From NCBI RefSeq assembly GCF_002975405.1, contig NZ_PCPS01000001.1, positions 248,001-312,000 of the forward strand: a DNA stretch of 64,000 nt, given 5' to 3'. The notes beneath the pieces were generated by a model. That model saw nothing but the letters and a program-made list of their open reading frames with translations, did not search any database and was not told the DNA's origin. Within the stretch, counting starts at the first letter, position 1. Each line of letters starts with the position of its first letter. Source of the stretch: Arthrobacter sp. MYb229. GTDB lineage: Bacteria > Actinomycetota > Actinomycetes > Actinomycetales > Micrococcaceae. This document shows positions 47,582 to 56,725 of this stretch, one piece after another. A program made the position numbers and the translations under genes.

Positions 47582-48544
47582 ATGCCCACAATTGATCTGC
47601 AAAAACGGAAGAAGACCTTGTGGATCCCAGTGGTGCTGCTGTCACTGCTGATTTCGGGGCTTGCGCATATACCGTGGCTTGCCGGGGGAGTGCTTCCCAA
47701 GGTGCAGGCGGCCTCGCTGTGGCTTCTGCTGATCCCACTTGCCGCGCTGGTCTACGCCTGCTGGCGGCGCAAATTATTTCCCGGAGCGGTCCTGCTTTTG
47801 GCAATAATTATTGGATTGCAGCCTTACCTGCAGTTCAATCCGCCGGCCGGCACGGATCCCGGACCGGCGCTGAAGGTATTTTCGTTTAATACCTATAAAG
47901 CCCAGGCAGATCCCGCCGAGCTGGCGCGAGAGATCAGCAGCGAAGATCCAGATGTGCTTGTTTTGGTGGAGACCAGTGAGCCGCTGCATGAGTCGCTCGC
48001 GGCGCGCGGTGCGATGACCGAATATCTCTACCGGACAGCTCCGGCGCCGGCGGATGGAAACCGGGACACAGTCATTTTTTCAAAACTCCCGTTGACCCAG
48101 GCCGAGACTGAGCTGAGTACCGAAGAAACTGGGTGGTTCAGCATGCCCACGGTGCTGATCGAGGTTCAGGGGCAGCAGGTGCAGTTAGCCGGAGTGCATG
48201 TGTATCCGCCGTTGGACAAGGCGGAAACCTGGGAGCAGGGGCTTCGCAGCGTGGAGAAGTGGATTGAAACGCATGGTGAAAACCCGGTGATTTTGGCGGG
48301 CGACTTCAATGCCACGCGTGGCCATCCGCAGTACCGCCGCGCGGTGCAGGGGCTAGATGAAGCTTCGGGGTTTGTTCCTGCGGCGACTTGGCCGGCCACG
48401 CGACTGCCGAGTCCAGTCATAGAGATTGATCACATCATTTCTCGTGGGTTTACGGTCTCGGAGACGAAAGCGACCCGAATGCCCGGCTCAGATCATTTGG
48501 CGCTCAGCGCAACTTTGCATCTGAAGCCGCCAGCAAGCCCGTAA
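47582..48544 (+). CDS. Membrane-anchored endonuclease/exonuclease/phosphatase-family protein
   Basis: A 320-aa protein with three N-terminal transmembrane helices (about 12-90) and a C-terminal EEP domain that would face outward: KVFSFNTYKAQ, DPDVLVLVETSE (catalytic Glu), VQLAGVHVYPP, PVILAGDFNATRGHPQYR (Asp/Asn), EIDHIISRGF and GSDHLALSATL (Asp-His). All the Mg-binding and catalytic EEP residues seem present. The family includes nucleases, sphingomyelinases and lipid phosphatases; with this membrane topology a phospholipid or nucleotide phosphoesterase is a reasonable guess. Confidence 0.88.
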   Translation: MPTIDLQKRKKTLWIPVVLLSLLISGLAHIPWLAGGVLPKVQAASLWLLLIPLAALVYACWRRKLFPGAVLLLAIIIGLQPYLQFNPPAGTDPGPALKVFSFNTYKAQADPAELAREISSEDPDVLVLVETSEPLHESLAARGAMTEYLYRTAPAPADGNRDTVIFSKLPLTQAETELSTEETGWFSMPTVLIEVQGQQVQLAGVHVYPPLDKAETWEQGLRSVEKWIETHGENPVILAGDFNATRGHPQYRRAVQGLDEASGFVPAATWPATRLPSPVIEIDHIISRGFTVSETKATRMPGSDHLALSATLHLKPPASP

Positions 48545-48630
48545 AGCCGGGAGCAATCCGGGCCGCGGGTGTGACCAAGAACGCTAGCTTTCCTATTACC
48601 ACACCATTTCTAAATGGCGTGAATCTAGGC

Positions 48631-48869
48631 TAGACTTAAGGTTCTGTGCGCATTTCATTCGAGGACTATCCACCTTCGGTGCGATGCAGTGCGGCCTGAC
48701 ACCGTCGGGTCGCGCAGTACAGCCTCGATATTTTACGCCTCGGCCCTGCCAGCAATTGGGACCAGCATTCGGTGCGCCCGCGCCGGTGGGGGTAAGCGAT
48801 CGTATCGTGGAGACCATATCCGTTCCGCAAGGCTCCCAGAGAGAACCAGCGAGACGACAGGAGTAAGAA
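48631..48869 (+). promoter_or_regulatory. rplN (spc operon) promoter and leader
   Basis: TAGACT at 48631-48636 serves as -10, followed by about 230 nt of leader. CGAGG/CCTCG can close a region with a GTGCG/CGCGC hairpin. AGGAGTAAGAA precedes the GTG. It makes spc transcription independent of S10, consistent with the terminator after rpsQ. No gene is seen in 48545-48869. Confidence 0.5.
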
Positions 48870-49238
48870 GTGATTCAGAAAGAGTCGCGACTAAAAGTTG
48901 CCGATAACACTGGTGCTAAGGAAATCCTTACCATCAACGTGCTCGGTGGCTCGAAGCGTCGCTACGCAAGCATTGGCGACACTATTGTCGCTACCGTCAA
49001 GGATGCAATTCCAGGCGGCAACGTGAAGAAGGGCGACGTCGTCAAGGCTGTCGTTGTTCGCACCAAGAAGGAAATCCGTCGTGCAGACGGTTCCTACATC
49101 AAGTTCGACGAGAACGCTGCTGTGATCTTGAAGAACGAAGGTGAGCCCCGCGGAACCCGTATTTTCGGTCCAGTGGGTCGCGAACTTCGTGACAAGAAGT
49201 TCATGAAGATCGTTTCGTTGGCTCCGGAGGTGCTGTAA
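48870..49238 (+). CDS. rplN: Ribosomal protein L14 (uL14)
   Basis: A 122-aa L14 of family length: [71 protein letters not shown]-type sequence through [24 protein letters not shown]. It is a 50S intersubunit-bridge protein and binding site of ribosome silencing factor. GTG start with AGGAG. First gene of the spc unit. Confidence 0.98.
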   Translation: MIQKESRLKVADNTGAKEILTINVLGGSKRRYASIGDTIVATVKDAIPGGNVKKGDVVKAVVVRTKKEIRRADGSYIKFDENAAVILKNEGEPRGTRIFGPVGRELRDKKFMKIVSLAPEVL

Positions 49239-49240
49239 GC

Positions 49241-49585
49241 ATGGGTGCAAAGATCAAAAAGGGTGATCTGGTTCAGATCATCTCAGGCAAAGAGCGTGGC
49301 AAGCAGGGCAAGGTCCTGACTGTCATCACCGCCACTTCGCGCGTTCTGGTTGAGGGCGTTAACCGCGTCACCAAGCACACCAAGGCTGGACAGTCCGAAA
49401 ACGGAACCACGTCCGGTGGCATCGAGGTTGTTGAGGCTCCAGTGCACGTTTCCAACGTTGCAGTGGTTGACCCAGAGACCAAGAAGCCAACCCGCGTTGG
49501 TTTCCGCGAGGAAACCGTCGAGAAGAACGGTGTGTCCAAGACTGTGCGCGTCCGTTACGCCAAGGCTTCCGGAAAGGATCTGTAA
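49241..49585 (+). CDS. rplX: Ribosomal protein L24 (uL24)
   Basis: A 114-aa L24, an early 50S assembly initiator. The KOW motif [25 protein letters not shown] is at the N-terminus, then [37 protein letters not shown] and [12 protein letters not shown]. Its stop overlaps the rplE ATG by one base. Confidence 0.97.
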   Translation: MGAKIKKGDLVQIISGKERGKQGKVLTVITATSRVLVEGVNRVTKHTKAGQSENGTTSGGIEVVEAPVHVSNVAVVDPETKKPTRVGFREETVEKNGVSKTVRVRYAKASGKDL

Positions 49586-50154
49586 TGACTGAGACAGCCA
49601 CCAAGATCCAGCCACGTCTGAAGGCAAAGTACGCCGCAGACATCCGCCCTGCATTGCAGGAGCAGTTCAGCTACGTCAACCCAATGCAGGTACCAACCCT
49701 GACTAAGGTCGTCGTGAACATGGGTGTCGGCGAGGCCGCTAAGGACTCGAAGCTCATCGAAGGCGCCGTGCGCGATCTGACCGCAATTACCGGTCAGAAG
49801 CCAGTGGTCACCAAGGCTCGCAAGTCGATCGCACAGTTCAAGCTGCGCGAAGGCATGCCGATTGGTACCCACACCACCTTGCGTAACGATCGCATGTGGG
49901 AATTCGTCGATCGCTTGATCACCTTGGCACTGCCTCGTATCCGCGACTTCCGCGGTCTGAGCGACCGCCAGTTTGATGGCAATGGCAACTACACTTTCGG
50001 TCTGACCGAACAGTCGATGTTCCACGAAATCAACCAGGACAAGATCGATCGCGTGCGCGGTATGGACATCACTGTGGTGACCACCGCCAAGACTGACGAT
50101 GAAGGCCGTGCCTTGCTCAAGGCTCTGGGCTTCCCGTTCAAGACCAACAACTAA
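49585..50154 (+). CDS. rplE: Ribosomal protein L5 (uL5)
   Basis: A 189-aa L5, binding 5S rRNA and the P-site t[106 protein letters not shown]. Immediately downstream is rpsH: the rpsN/rpsZ (S14) gene found here in most bacteria is missing. Confidence 0.98.
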   Translation: MTETATKIQPRLKAKYAADIRPALQEQFSYVNPMQVPTLTKVVVNMGVGEAAKDSKLIEGAVRDLTAITGQKPVVTKARKSIAQFKLREGMPIGTHTTLRNDRMWEFVDRLITLALPRIRDFRGLSDRQFDGNGNYTFGLTEQSMFHEINQDKIDRVRGMDITVVTTAKTDDEGRALLKALGFPFKTNN

Positions 50155-50211
50155 ACTCGCTACGTTACAGGTCCCTAGCGGAAACCGTAACGAGGAAGGG
50201 CTGAAGCCCAC

Positions 50212-50610
50212 ATGTCTATGACAGATCCAGTCGCAGATATGCTGACTCGACTGCGCAACGCCAACTCGGCACACCACGACTCCGTGTCGATGCCGTCGAG
50301 CAAGCTCAAAGTGCGCATTGCCAACATCTTGAAGGATCAGGGCTACATTGCCTCCTTCGAGGAAGAAGCAGCAGAAGTCGGCAAGACGCTGACCATCACC
50401 CTGAAGTACGGCCCATCGCGTGAGCGTTCAATCGCTGGCGTACGCCGTATCTCCAAGCCAGGCTTGCGTGTATACGCAAAGTCCACCAACCTGCCTCACG
50501 TGCTCGGTGGTCTTGGTATCGCAATCCTGTCCACCTCCTCCGGTCTGCTTACTGACCGTCAGGCTGCAAAGAAGGGCGTAGGTGGGGAAGTCCTCGCCTA
50601 CGTCTGGTAA
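50212..50610 (+). CDS. rpsH: Ribosomal protein S8 (uS8)
   Basis: A 132-aa S8, central to 30S platform assembly and, in E. coli, repressor of spc. [94 protein letters not shown]. The start ATG is preceded by GAGGAAGGG. Twenty nt before rplF. Confidence 0.98.
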   Translation: MSMTDPVADMLTRLRNANSAHHDSVSMPSSKLKVRIANILKDQGYIASFEEEAAEVGKTLTITLKYGPSRERSIAGVRRISKPGLRVYAKSTNLPHVLGGLGIAILSTSSGLLTDRQAAKKGVGGEVLAYVW

Positions 50611-50630
50611 CGGGAAGGGAGAAACATACA

Positions 50631-51167
50631 ATGTCACGTATTGGACGTCTTCCGATCACCGTCCCGGCAAACGTTGAGCTGAATGTGGATGGCCAGCAGG
50701 TCACCGCAAAGGGCCCGAAGGGTGAGCTTTCGGTCACCATCTCGGCTCCTATCACCGTTGCCAAGGATGAGAACACCGTTACCGTATCCCGCCCGAACGA
50801 TTCGCGCGATGCGCGTTCGTTGCACGGCTTGAGCCGCACCCTGATCAATAACCTGATCATCGGTGTGACCGACGGATACGAAAAGAAGCTGGAAATCCAC
50901 GGTACCGGTTACCGTGTTGTCGCTAAGGGCGCCGGCCTGGAGTTCGCTCTCGGCTACTCGCACCCAGTTAGCGTCACGGCTCCTGACGGCATCACCTTTA
51001 CCGTCGAGGGCAACAACAAAATCACCATCGCTGGTATTGACAAGCAGCACGTCGGTGAAGTTGCCGCTAACATCCGCAAGCTGCGCAAGACCGAGCCTTA
51101 CAAGGGCAAGGGCATTCGCTACGCTGGCGAGATCATCCGCCGCAAGGTCGGAAAGGCTGGTAAATAA
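50631..51167 (+). CDS. rplF: Ribosomal protein L6 (uL6)
   Basis: A 178-aa L6 made of two homologous RNA-binding domains, near the sarcin-ricin loop. [100 protein letters not shown] precedes the start. Confidence 0.98.
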   Translation: MSRIGRLPITVPANVELNVDGQQVTAKGPKGELSVTISAPITVAKDENTVTVSRPNDSRDARSLHGLSRTLINNLIIGVTDGYEKKLEIHGTGYRVVAKGAGLEFALGYSHPVSVTAPDGITFTVEGNNKITIAGIDKQHVGEVAANIRKLRKTEPYKGKGIRYAGEIIRRKVGKAGK

Positions 51168-51169
51168 TT

Positions 51170-51541
51170 ATGGCTATCGGAATCAAGGGCAAGAGCAGGT
51201 CCGCTTCACGCGGTCGTCGCCACCTGCGTGTGCGCAAGCGCATCGTTGGTACCTCGGTACGCCCACGCTTGGTCATCAACCGTTCGGCTCGTCACATGTT
51301 CGTACAGATCGTGGACGACTCACAGGGTCTGACCCTGGCCAGCGCTTCGACCATGGAAGCAGATCTTCGCGCAAGCGATGCCGACAAGACCGCAAAGTCC
51401 AAGCGCGTTGGTGAGCTCGTTGCAGAGCGCGCCAAGGCTGCAGGCATCGAAGCAGTTGTCTTCGACCGCGGCGGTAACCGCTACCACGGTCGCGTGGCAG
51501 CCATTGCCGACGGCGCACGTGAAGGTGGGCTGGCACTGTGA
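51170..51541 (+). CDS. rplR: Ribosomal protein L18 (uL18)
   Basis: A 123-aa L18 carrying 5S r[77 protein letters not shown] at the C-terminus. The stop overlaps the rpsE GTG by 4 nt. Confidence 0.98.
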   Translation: MAIGIKGKSRSASRGRRHLRVRKRIVGTSVRPRLVINRSARHMFVQIVDDSQGLTLASASTMEADLRASDADKTAKSKRVGELVAERAKAAGIEAVVFDRGGNRYHGRVAAIADGAREGGLAL

Positions 51542-52251
51542 GCGAAGCTACTAACAAGAAGGAAACTCAGGTGTCTGAAGCTACTGAAGCAGCCTCGACT
51601 ACTGCAGCTCCTGCCACGGAGAAGACCGGCGCCGCTCGCGGCGAGGGTCGTGGCCGTGGTGGAGAAGGCCGTGGCCGTGGCGAGGGTCGTGGCCGAGGCC
51701 GCGATTCGAAGGACAGCCGCAATGACGACAAGGACAAGTTCCTTGAGCGCGTTGTAGCTATCAACCGCGTATCCAAGGTCGTCAAGGGTGGTCGTCGCTT
51801 TAGCTTCACCGCACTTGTCGTCGTGGGCGACGGCAACGGAATGGTTGGCGTTGGCTACGGTAAGGCCAAGGAAGTTCCAGCAGCTATCGCCAAGGGCGTT
51901 GAAGAAGCCAAGAAGTCCTTCTTCCGCGTTCCACGCGTTGGCGGCACCATCCCGCACCTGGTCAAGGGCGAGGCCGCCGCTGGCGTCGTCTTGCTCCGTC
52001 CAGCTGCTCCGGGTACCGGCGTTATCGCCGGCGGTCCGGTGCGTGCGGTATTGGAATGCGCTGGTATCCAGGACATCCTTTCGAAGTCGATGGGTTCAAG
52101 CAACCAGATCAACATCGTGAAGGGCACCATTGCAGCGCTGAAGGGTCTCGAAGAGCCTGCAGCAGTTGCAGCTCGCCGCGGTCTTCCGCTGGACGAGGTT
52201 GCACCAGCAGCAATGTTGCGTCACATCCAGACCCAGAAGGCAGGTGCTTAA
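51538..52251 (+). CDS. rpsE: Ribosomal protein S5 (uS5) with RG-rich extension
   Basis: A 237-aa S5. The core begins at about residue 64 ([52 protein letters not shown]) and ends with the usual IQTQKAGA-type tail. The first 63 residues are an extension with acidic/Ala/Thr sequence followed by [23 protein letters not shown], an Arg-Gly repeat encoded by repeated GGTCGTGGC-like units (51636-51705). S5 lies at the mRNA entry tunnel and affects fidelity. GTG start overlapping rplR. Confidence 0.97.
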   Translation: MSEATNKKETQVSEATEAASTTAAPATEKTGAARGEGRGRGGEGRGRGEGRGRGRDSKDSRNDDKDKFLERVVAINRVSKVVKGGRRFSFTALVVVGDGNGMVGVGYGKAKEVPAAIAKGVEEAKKSFFRVPRVGGTIPHLVKGEAAAGVVLLRPAAPGTGVIAGGPVRAVLECAGIQDILSKSMGSSNQINIVKGTIAALKGLEEPAAVAARRGLPLDEVAPAAMLRHIQTQKAGA

Positions 52252-52254
52252 TCA

Positions 52255-52461
52255 ATGGCTAAGAACATTGTTCCAGGCGATGCCACGCTGGAAATCACCC
52301 AGATTAAGTCCATCATTGGTGGTAGCCAGGTTCAGCGCGACATCGTTCGCTCGCTGGGTCTGAAGCGCATCGGACACACCGTTGTCCGCTCCGCTGACCC
52401 TGTGACCGTAGGTATGGTCAACAAGGTTCCACACCTGTTGAAGGTTGAGGAGGCGAAGTAA
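52255..52461 (+). CDS. rpmD: Ribosomal protein L30 (uL30)
   Basis: A 68-aa L30: [55 protein letters not shown] is the entire family sequence. It binds 23S domain II near 5S. Located between rpsE and rplO with 3- and 2-nt gaps. Confidence 0.97.
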   Translation: MAKNIVPGDATLEITQIKSIIGGSQVQRDIVRSLGLKRIGHTVVRSADPVTVGMVNKVPHLLKVEEAK

Positions 52462-52463
52462 AG

Positions 52464-52916
52464 ATGGCTGAAGAAAAAGCACTTAAGGTTCACCACCTGC
52501 GTCCAGCTCAGGGTGCCAAGACCGCCAAGACCCGCGTGGGTCGTGGCGAGGCATCCAAGGGTAAGACTGCAGGCCGTGGTACCAAGGGTACGAAGGCTCG
52601 TTACCAGATCAAGGCAGGTTTCGCAGGTGGACAGCTTCCACTGCACATGCGTCTGCCAAAGCTGCGTGGCTTCAAGAACCCATTCCGCGTCGAGTACCAG
52701 GTTGTAAACCTGGACAAGATCTCGGAATTGTTCCCAGAAGGTGGCGAAGTTACCGTCGAGGCACTCGTTGCCAAGGGCGCTGTTCGTAAGAACCAGCCTG
52801 TCAAGGTGCTGGGCACCGGCGACCTGACGGTCAAGGTTGACGTGAAGGTTAACGCTTTCTCGGCTTCCGCAACCGAAAAGATTGCTGCTGCTGGCGGCCA
52901 GGCAGAAACCCTCTAA
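52464..52916 (+). CDS. rplO: Ribosomal protein L15 (uL15)
   Basis: A 150-aa L15 with the long extended N-terminal arm rich in Gly/Lys ([66 protein letters not shown]) and a globular C-terminus ([25 protein letters not shown]). A late 50S assembly protein. Last gene of spc before a terminator; secY has its own promoter. Confidence 0.98.
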   Translation: MAEEKALKVHHLRPAQGAKTAKTRVGRGEASKGKTAGRGTKGTKARYQIKAGFAGGQLPLHMRLPKLRGFKNPFRVEYQVVNLDKISELFPEGGEVTVEALVAKGAVRKNQPVKVLGTGDLTVKVDVKVNAFSASATEKIAAAGGQAETL

Positions 52917-52937
52917 TTCAGGGTTTGCGCTATAGCT

Positions 52938-52982
52938 AAATCCCCGGTGAGCTTGTTTAGACAAGCTCACCGGGGATTTTCT
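52938..52982 (+). terminator. Intrinsic terminator after rplO
   Basis: AATCCCCGGTGAGCTTGT pairs perfectly with its complement around TTAG, followed by TTTTCTT. Confidence 0.92.
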
Positions 52983-53107
52983 TATCTCGCGTTACTCGTA
53001 GTATTACGCTCCGAAATCCCAAGTAAACCACCGTATTTCCGCAACCACTGCGAAAAAATGGGGTTATAGCTGTGTGGCGTATTTGGCGAGATAGTACATA
53101 AGACGGC

Positions 53108-53113
53108 TAGAAT
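53108..53113 (+). promoter_or_regulatory. Predicted secY promoter -10
   Basis: TAGAAT about 58 nt before the secY start, in the 188 nt after the rplO terminator. The -35 is unclear. Confidence 0.4.
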
Positions 53114-53170
53114 CATTAGGTCATAGCAAGAGTCTTTACCTAGACTCAAGCACATACTTCAGGAGGACGC

Positions 53171-54475
53171 TTGTTCAGCGCCATAGCCCGAGTTTTTCGG
53201 ACGCCTGACCTGCGCAACAAACTGCTTTTCACCCTCGGGATCATTGCGATCTATCGAGTCGGCGTTTTTATTCCGGCCCCGGGCGTGGATTACAGCAACG
53301 TTCAGCAGTGTCTGGCATTGGGTTCAACCACCGGTGGTCTTTATCAGTTCGTAAACCTCTTCAGCGGCGGCGCCCTGTTGCAAGTTTCGATCTTTGCCAT
53401 GGGTATCATGCCGTACATTACGGCGGCCATTATTGTGCAGCTACTGCGTGTGGTGATCCCGCACTTCGAAGCACTGCACAAGGAAGGCCAAGCCGGCCAA
53501 GGCAAGCTGACCCAGTACACCCGCTACCTGACCATCGCATTGGCGCTCTTGCAGGGCACCACGCTGATCACTCTGGCGCGTACCGGCGGACTGTTCCCGA
53601 GCTGCACCCTGCCGCTGATTCCCGATGACTCGATTATCGTGATTCTGCTGATGATCTTCGCACTGACCGCAGGCACCGGCCTGATCATGTGGATGGGCGA
53701 ATTGATCACCGAACGCGGTATCGGCAACGGCATGTCCATCCTGATCTTCATCTCGATCGCTTCGGGCTTCCCGGCCGCCATGGGCGCCATCGCGCAGTCC
53801 CAGGGTTGGGGCACCTTCATCGGGGTCATCGCCATCGGCTTCCTGGTGATCGCGCTGGTCGTGTTCGTGGAGCAGTCCCAGCGACGTGTTCCGGTGCAGT
53901 ACGCCAAGCGCACCATCGGACGGCGCACCGTGGGTGGCACCTCCACCTACATTCCGCTGAAGGTCAACATGGCGAACGTGATCCCGGTGATCTTCGCCAG
54001 CTCGATCCTCGCCCTGCCGCAGATGATCGTCTCGTTCAACCAGAACGATGACGGCACCCTGCCAGGTTGGGCCATGTGGCTGCAGGAGCACTCGGCGTCC
54101 TCTTCACCGTGGTACATGCTCGTCTACACTCTGCTGATCATTGGCTTCACCTACTTCTATGTCGCGATTACCTTCAACCCGATTGAAGTCTCGGACAATA
54201 TGAAGAAGTACGGTGGCTTCATTCCGGGCATTCGCGCCGGCAAGCCAACGGCCGAGTATCTGCAGTTCGTGATTTCCCGAATCACCTTCGCGGGCGCCCT
54301 GTATCTGGCGTTCGTCGCGTTGATCCCGCTGATCGCCTTCGTGCTGTTCAACGCAGACCAAAACTTCCCATTTGGCGGCACCTCGATCCTCATCATGGTT
54401 GGTGTGGGTCTGGAAACCGTCAAGCAAATCAATGCTCAAATGCAGCAACGAAACTATGAAGGGCTACTGCGATGA
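53171..54475 (+). CDS. secY: Preprotein translocase subunit SecY
   Basis: A 434-aa ten-helix channel of the Sec translocon. It opens FSAIARVFRTPDLRNKLLFTLGIIAIYRVGVFIPAPGVD; the plug and TM2 region FVNLFSGGALLQVSIFAMGIMPYITAAIIVQLLRVV; cytosolic loops PVQYAKRTIGRR and FIPGIRAGKPTAEYL. TTG start four bases after AGGAGG. The stop overlaps the adk ATG (ATGA), coupling the two. Confidence 0.97.
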   Translation: MFSAIARVFRTPDLRNKLLFTLGIIAIYRVGVFIPAPGVDYSNVQQCLALGSTTGGLYQFVNLFSGGALLQVSIFAMGIMPYITAAIIVQLLRVVIPHFEALHKEGQAGQGKLTQYTRYLTIALALLQGTTLITLARTGGLFPSCTLPLIPDDSIIVILLMIFALTAGTGLIMWMGELITERGIGNGMSILIFISIASGFPAAMGAIAQSQGWGTFIGVIAIGFLVIALVVFVEQSQRRVPVQYAKRTIGRRTVGGTSTYIPLKVNMANVIPVIFASSILALPQMIVSFNQNDDGTLPGWAMWLQEHSASSSPWYMLVYTLLIIGFTYFYVAITFNPIEVSDNMKKYGGFIPGIRAGKPTAEYLQFVISRITFAGALYLAFVALIPLIAFVLFNADQNFPFGGTSILIMVGVGLETVKQINAQMQQRNYEGLLR

Positions 54476-55044
54476 GTCGACTGTTAATTATTGGTCCACC
54501 GGGTGCCGGCAAAGGCACCCAAGCAGTGAAGATTTCCGAGCGTTTGGAGATCGTCGCGATCTCCACCGGTGATATCTTCCGCGCCAACGTCAAGGGCGGC
54601 ACCCCACTGGGTGTCGAGGCGAAGAAGTACATCGACGCCGGCAACTTCGTGCCGGACTCGGTCACCAACAACATGGTTGAAGATCGACTGGGCCAGGAAG
54701 ATGTCGCCAACGGCTTCCTGCTCGACGGCTACCCACGCACCAGCGCACAGGTTGATGCCCTGGATGCCATGCTTGCCGCTCAGGGCGTCGAGTTGGATGC
54801 AGTGCTGCAGCTGACCGCCGATGACGAAGAGCTGGTAGCGCGCCTGCTCAAGCGTGCTCAGATCGAAGGCCGTGCCGATGACACCGAAGAGGTCATCCGC
54901 CACCGCCTGGGGCTGTACAACGAAGAGACCCGCATCGTGGTAGATCGCTACGAAGAGCGCGGCATCGTGCGCAAGGTCGATGGCATTGGCGCCATCGACG
55001 AGGTCACCGAGCGTGTGCTCTCGGCGTTGAACGTTACCGCCTAA
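54472..55044 (+). CDS. adk: Adenylate kinase, short form
   Basis: A 190-aa enzyme interconverting ATP + AMP and 2 ADP. P-loop GPPGAGKGT (8-16), AMP-binding STGDIFR and GFLLDGYPRT, and LID arginines in HRLGLYNEETR. The LID is short, without the zinc-finger insertion, which is normal in actinobacteria. It follows secY with a 4-nt overlap. Confidence 0.97.
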   Translation: MSRLLIIGPPGAGKGTQAVKISERLEIVAISTGDIFRANVKGGTPLGVEAKKYIDAGNFVPDSVTNNMVEDRLGQEDVANGFLLDGYPRTSAQVDALDAMLAAQGVELDAVLQLTADDEELVARLLKRAQIEGRADDTEEVIRHRLGLYNEETRIVVDRYEERGIVRKVDGIGAIDEVTERVLSALNVTA

Positions 55045-55059
55045 GCATTTCCACTTACA

Positions 55060-55115
55060 CGTAGGGACCGTGCCGCGAACAGCCTCTGAGGGCCGTGGCA
55101 CGGTCCCTGCGTGGT
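55060..55115 (+). terminator. Probable terminator between adk and map
   Basis: AGGGACCGTGCC (55063-55074) is perfectly complementary to GGCACGGTCCCT (55097-55108), loop 22 nt; U-tract poor. Confidence 0.55.
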
Positions 55116-55173
55116 TTAGCTACACATATCCAAACGCTTACTTGGGTTCTGAGACCCGAAAGAATTAAGGGGC

Positions 55174-56010
55174 ATGACATTGGCTCTAGGTCAGCCACGA
55201 ATTGAGTACAAAACCAATTCGCAGATTTTGAAGATGCGCGAGGCCGGACTGGTGCTCGCCGAAGCACTCGACGAGGCCAGCGCCGCCGCCCGTCCGGGGG
55301 TCACCACCAAGCAGGTCGATGCGGCCTTCGCGAAGGTGCTCGAACGCCACGGCGCCACCAGCAACTTCCTCGGCTACCACGGTTTCCCGGCGAACATCTG
55401 CGCCTCGGTCAACCACGAGGTCGTCCACGGCTTCCCCAGCGAGTACGAGCTGAAGGACGGGGATGTGCTGAAGGTCGATGGCGGCGCGATCATCGATGGC
55501 TGGCATTCGGACTCCGCACGCACCCTGCTCATCGGCAAGGTGGATCCGGCGGACCAGCGGTTGAGCGAGATCACCGAGCAGGCCATGTGGGCCGGCATCG
55601 CCGCCTTCTCCAAGGCGCGGTACATCGGGCAGATCGGCGAAGCCATCGACGACTTCGTCAGCTCCCAGCCGGGGGCCCCGCTGGGCATCTTGGAGGAGTA
55701 CTGCGGCCACGGCATCGGCTCGGCCATGCACATGGCCCCGGATGTGCTGAACTACAACACCGGCCACCGCGGATCGCGGATCAAGCCCGGCATGGCGCTG
55801 GCCATCGAACCAATGCTGGTGCGCGGCAAGATCGCGACCTCGGTGCTGGAAGATGACTGGACGGTAGTCACCGACGACAAGGCGAACGCCTCGCAGTGGG
55901 AGCACACCGTAGCCATCCACATGGGCGGCATCTGGGTACTCACCGCACATGATGGCGGCGAAGCGGGATTGGCGCCATTCGGCGTGACTCCCTCGCCGAT
56001 CAAGCCTTAA
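55174..56010 (+). CDS. map: Methionine aminopeptidase, type I
   Basis: A 278-aa dinuclear metallopeptidase removing N-terminal Met. All five metal ligands are present: Asp102 (VDGGAI), Asp113 (HSDSA), His179 (YCGHGIG), Glu212 (AIEPM), Glu243 (WEHTV); the substrate His85 is in VVHGF. Length and absence of an N-terminal zinc domain fit the MAP1a group. Downstream of secY-adk as in many bacteria, but separated by a hairpin. Confidence 0.96.
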   Translation: MTLALGQPRIEYKTNSQILKMREAGLVLAEALDEASAAARPGVTTKQVDAAFAKVLERHGATSNFLGYHGFPANICASVNHEVVHGFPSEYELKDGDVLKVDGGAIIDGWHSDSARTLLIGKVDPADQRLSEITEQAMWAGIAAFSKARYIGQIGEAIDDFVSSQPGAPLGILEEYCGHGIGSAMHMAPDVLNYNTGHRGSRIKPGMALAIEPMLVRGKIATSVLEDDWTVVTDDKANASQWEHTVAIHMGGIWVLTAHDGGEAGLAPFGVTPSPIKP

Positions 56011-56016
56011 GTTCTG

Positions 56017-56043
56017 GCTCCGGCACGCCAAGCGTGCCGGAGC
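56017..56043 (+). terminator. Hairpin terminator after map
   Basis: GCTCCGGCACGC pairs perfectly with GCGTGCCGGAGC around CAA; U-tract weak. Confidence 0.65.
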
Positions 56044-56217
56044 TAACAGTTTAAGTGCGTCCTTGGATTTGTCCTAGAGTCTGCCAATGGCGTATTCTTA
56101 ATTTTTGGTTGTCTATTTGACTGAGCCTAAAACTCTTAGGGTTCGGTGAGGTCGTAAACAGCCAGAACCAATTACTTGTTGATGGAAAATCGTCAACAAC
56201 AAAAGTTAGCGGGGAAA

Positions 56218-56439
56218 ATGGGCAAGAAGGAAGGCGTCATCCAGGTAGAGGGCTCCGTATCCGAAGCGCTGCCGAACGCGATGTTTCGCGTAGAGCTGCC
56301 AAACGGTCACGTGGTGCTCGCCACTATCTCGGGTAAGATGCGTCAGCACTACATTCGTATCCTCCCAGAGGATCGAGTGCAGGTTGAAATGAGCCCATAC
56401 GACCTCAACCGAGGCCGTATCGTTTACCGCTACAAGTAA
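56218..56439 (+). CDS. infA: Translation initiation factor IF-1
   Basis: A 73-aa OB-fold protein: [73 protein letters not shown]-type sequence, end to end. The ATG at 56218 is preferred over 56176, which would add 14 non-conserved residues. Binds the 30S A site during initiation. First gene of the alpha-operon region. Confidence 0.97.
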   Translation: MGKKEGVIQVEGSVSEALPNAMFRVELPNGHVVLATISGKMRQHYIRILPEDRVQVEMSPYDLNRGRIVYRYK

Positions 56440-56574
56440 ATCTGCAGTCCATAGACATTAGCCTGACGGACGTTGAACGAGTGATCGTTCGAACGCCCGT
56501 CTGAGGAATGTCCCTGGGACGAACTGCTTATTCACTGCTCCACTCAATAACTGCAACCGCAAAAGGACAAAGCC

Positions 56575-56688
56575 TTGAAGGTTAACCCTAGCGTGAAGCC
56601 GATCTGCGATAAATGCAAGGTGATCCGTCGTAATGGCGTGGTCATGGTGATCTGCGAGAATCCACGCCACAAGCAGCGTCAGGGCTAA
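56575..56688 (+). CDS. rpmJ: Ribosomal protein L36 (bL36), zinc-binding form
   Basis: A 37-aa protein too short for most ORF calls: TTG at 56575 after AAAAGGA, ending in TAA at 56688. It reads [20 protein letters not shown] and ends [13 protein letters not shown], with the CxxC...C...H zinc ligands of the C+ form. Stabilises 23S rRNA beside L6/L16. Between infA and rpsM. Confidence 0.95.
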   Translation: MKVNPSVKPICDKCKVIRRNGVVMVICENPRHKQRQG

Positions 56689-56725
56689 TTCCGTTCTTCG
56701 GAATTTCCCACGCGTAGTCATATAG

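Noticed and set aside
56687-56705. AATTCCG/CGGAATT hairpin right after rpmJ
   Set aside because: Perfect 7-bp stem but no U-run; considered as terminator and not supported, because the next 130 nt form a leader of rpsM.
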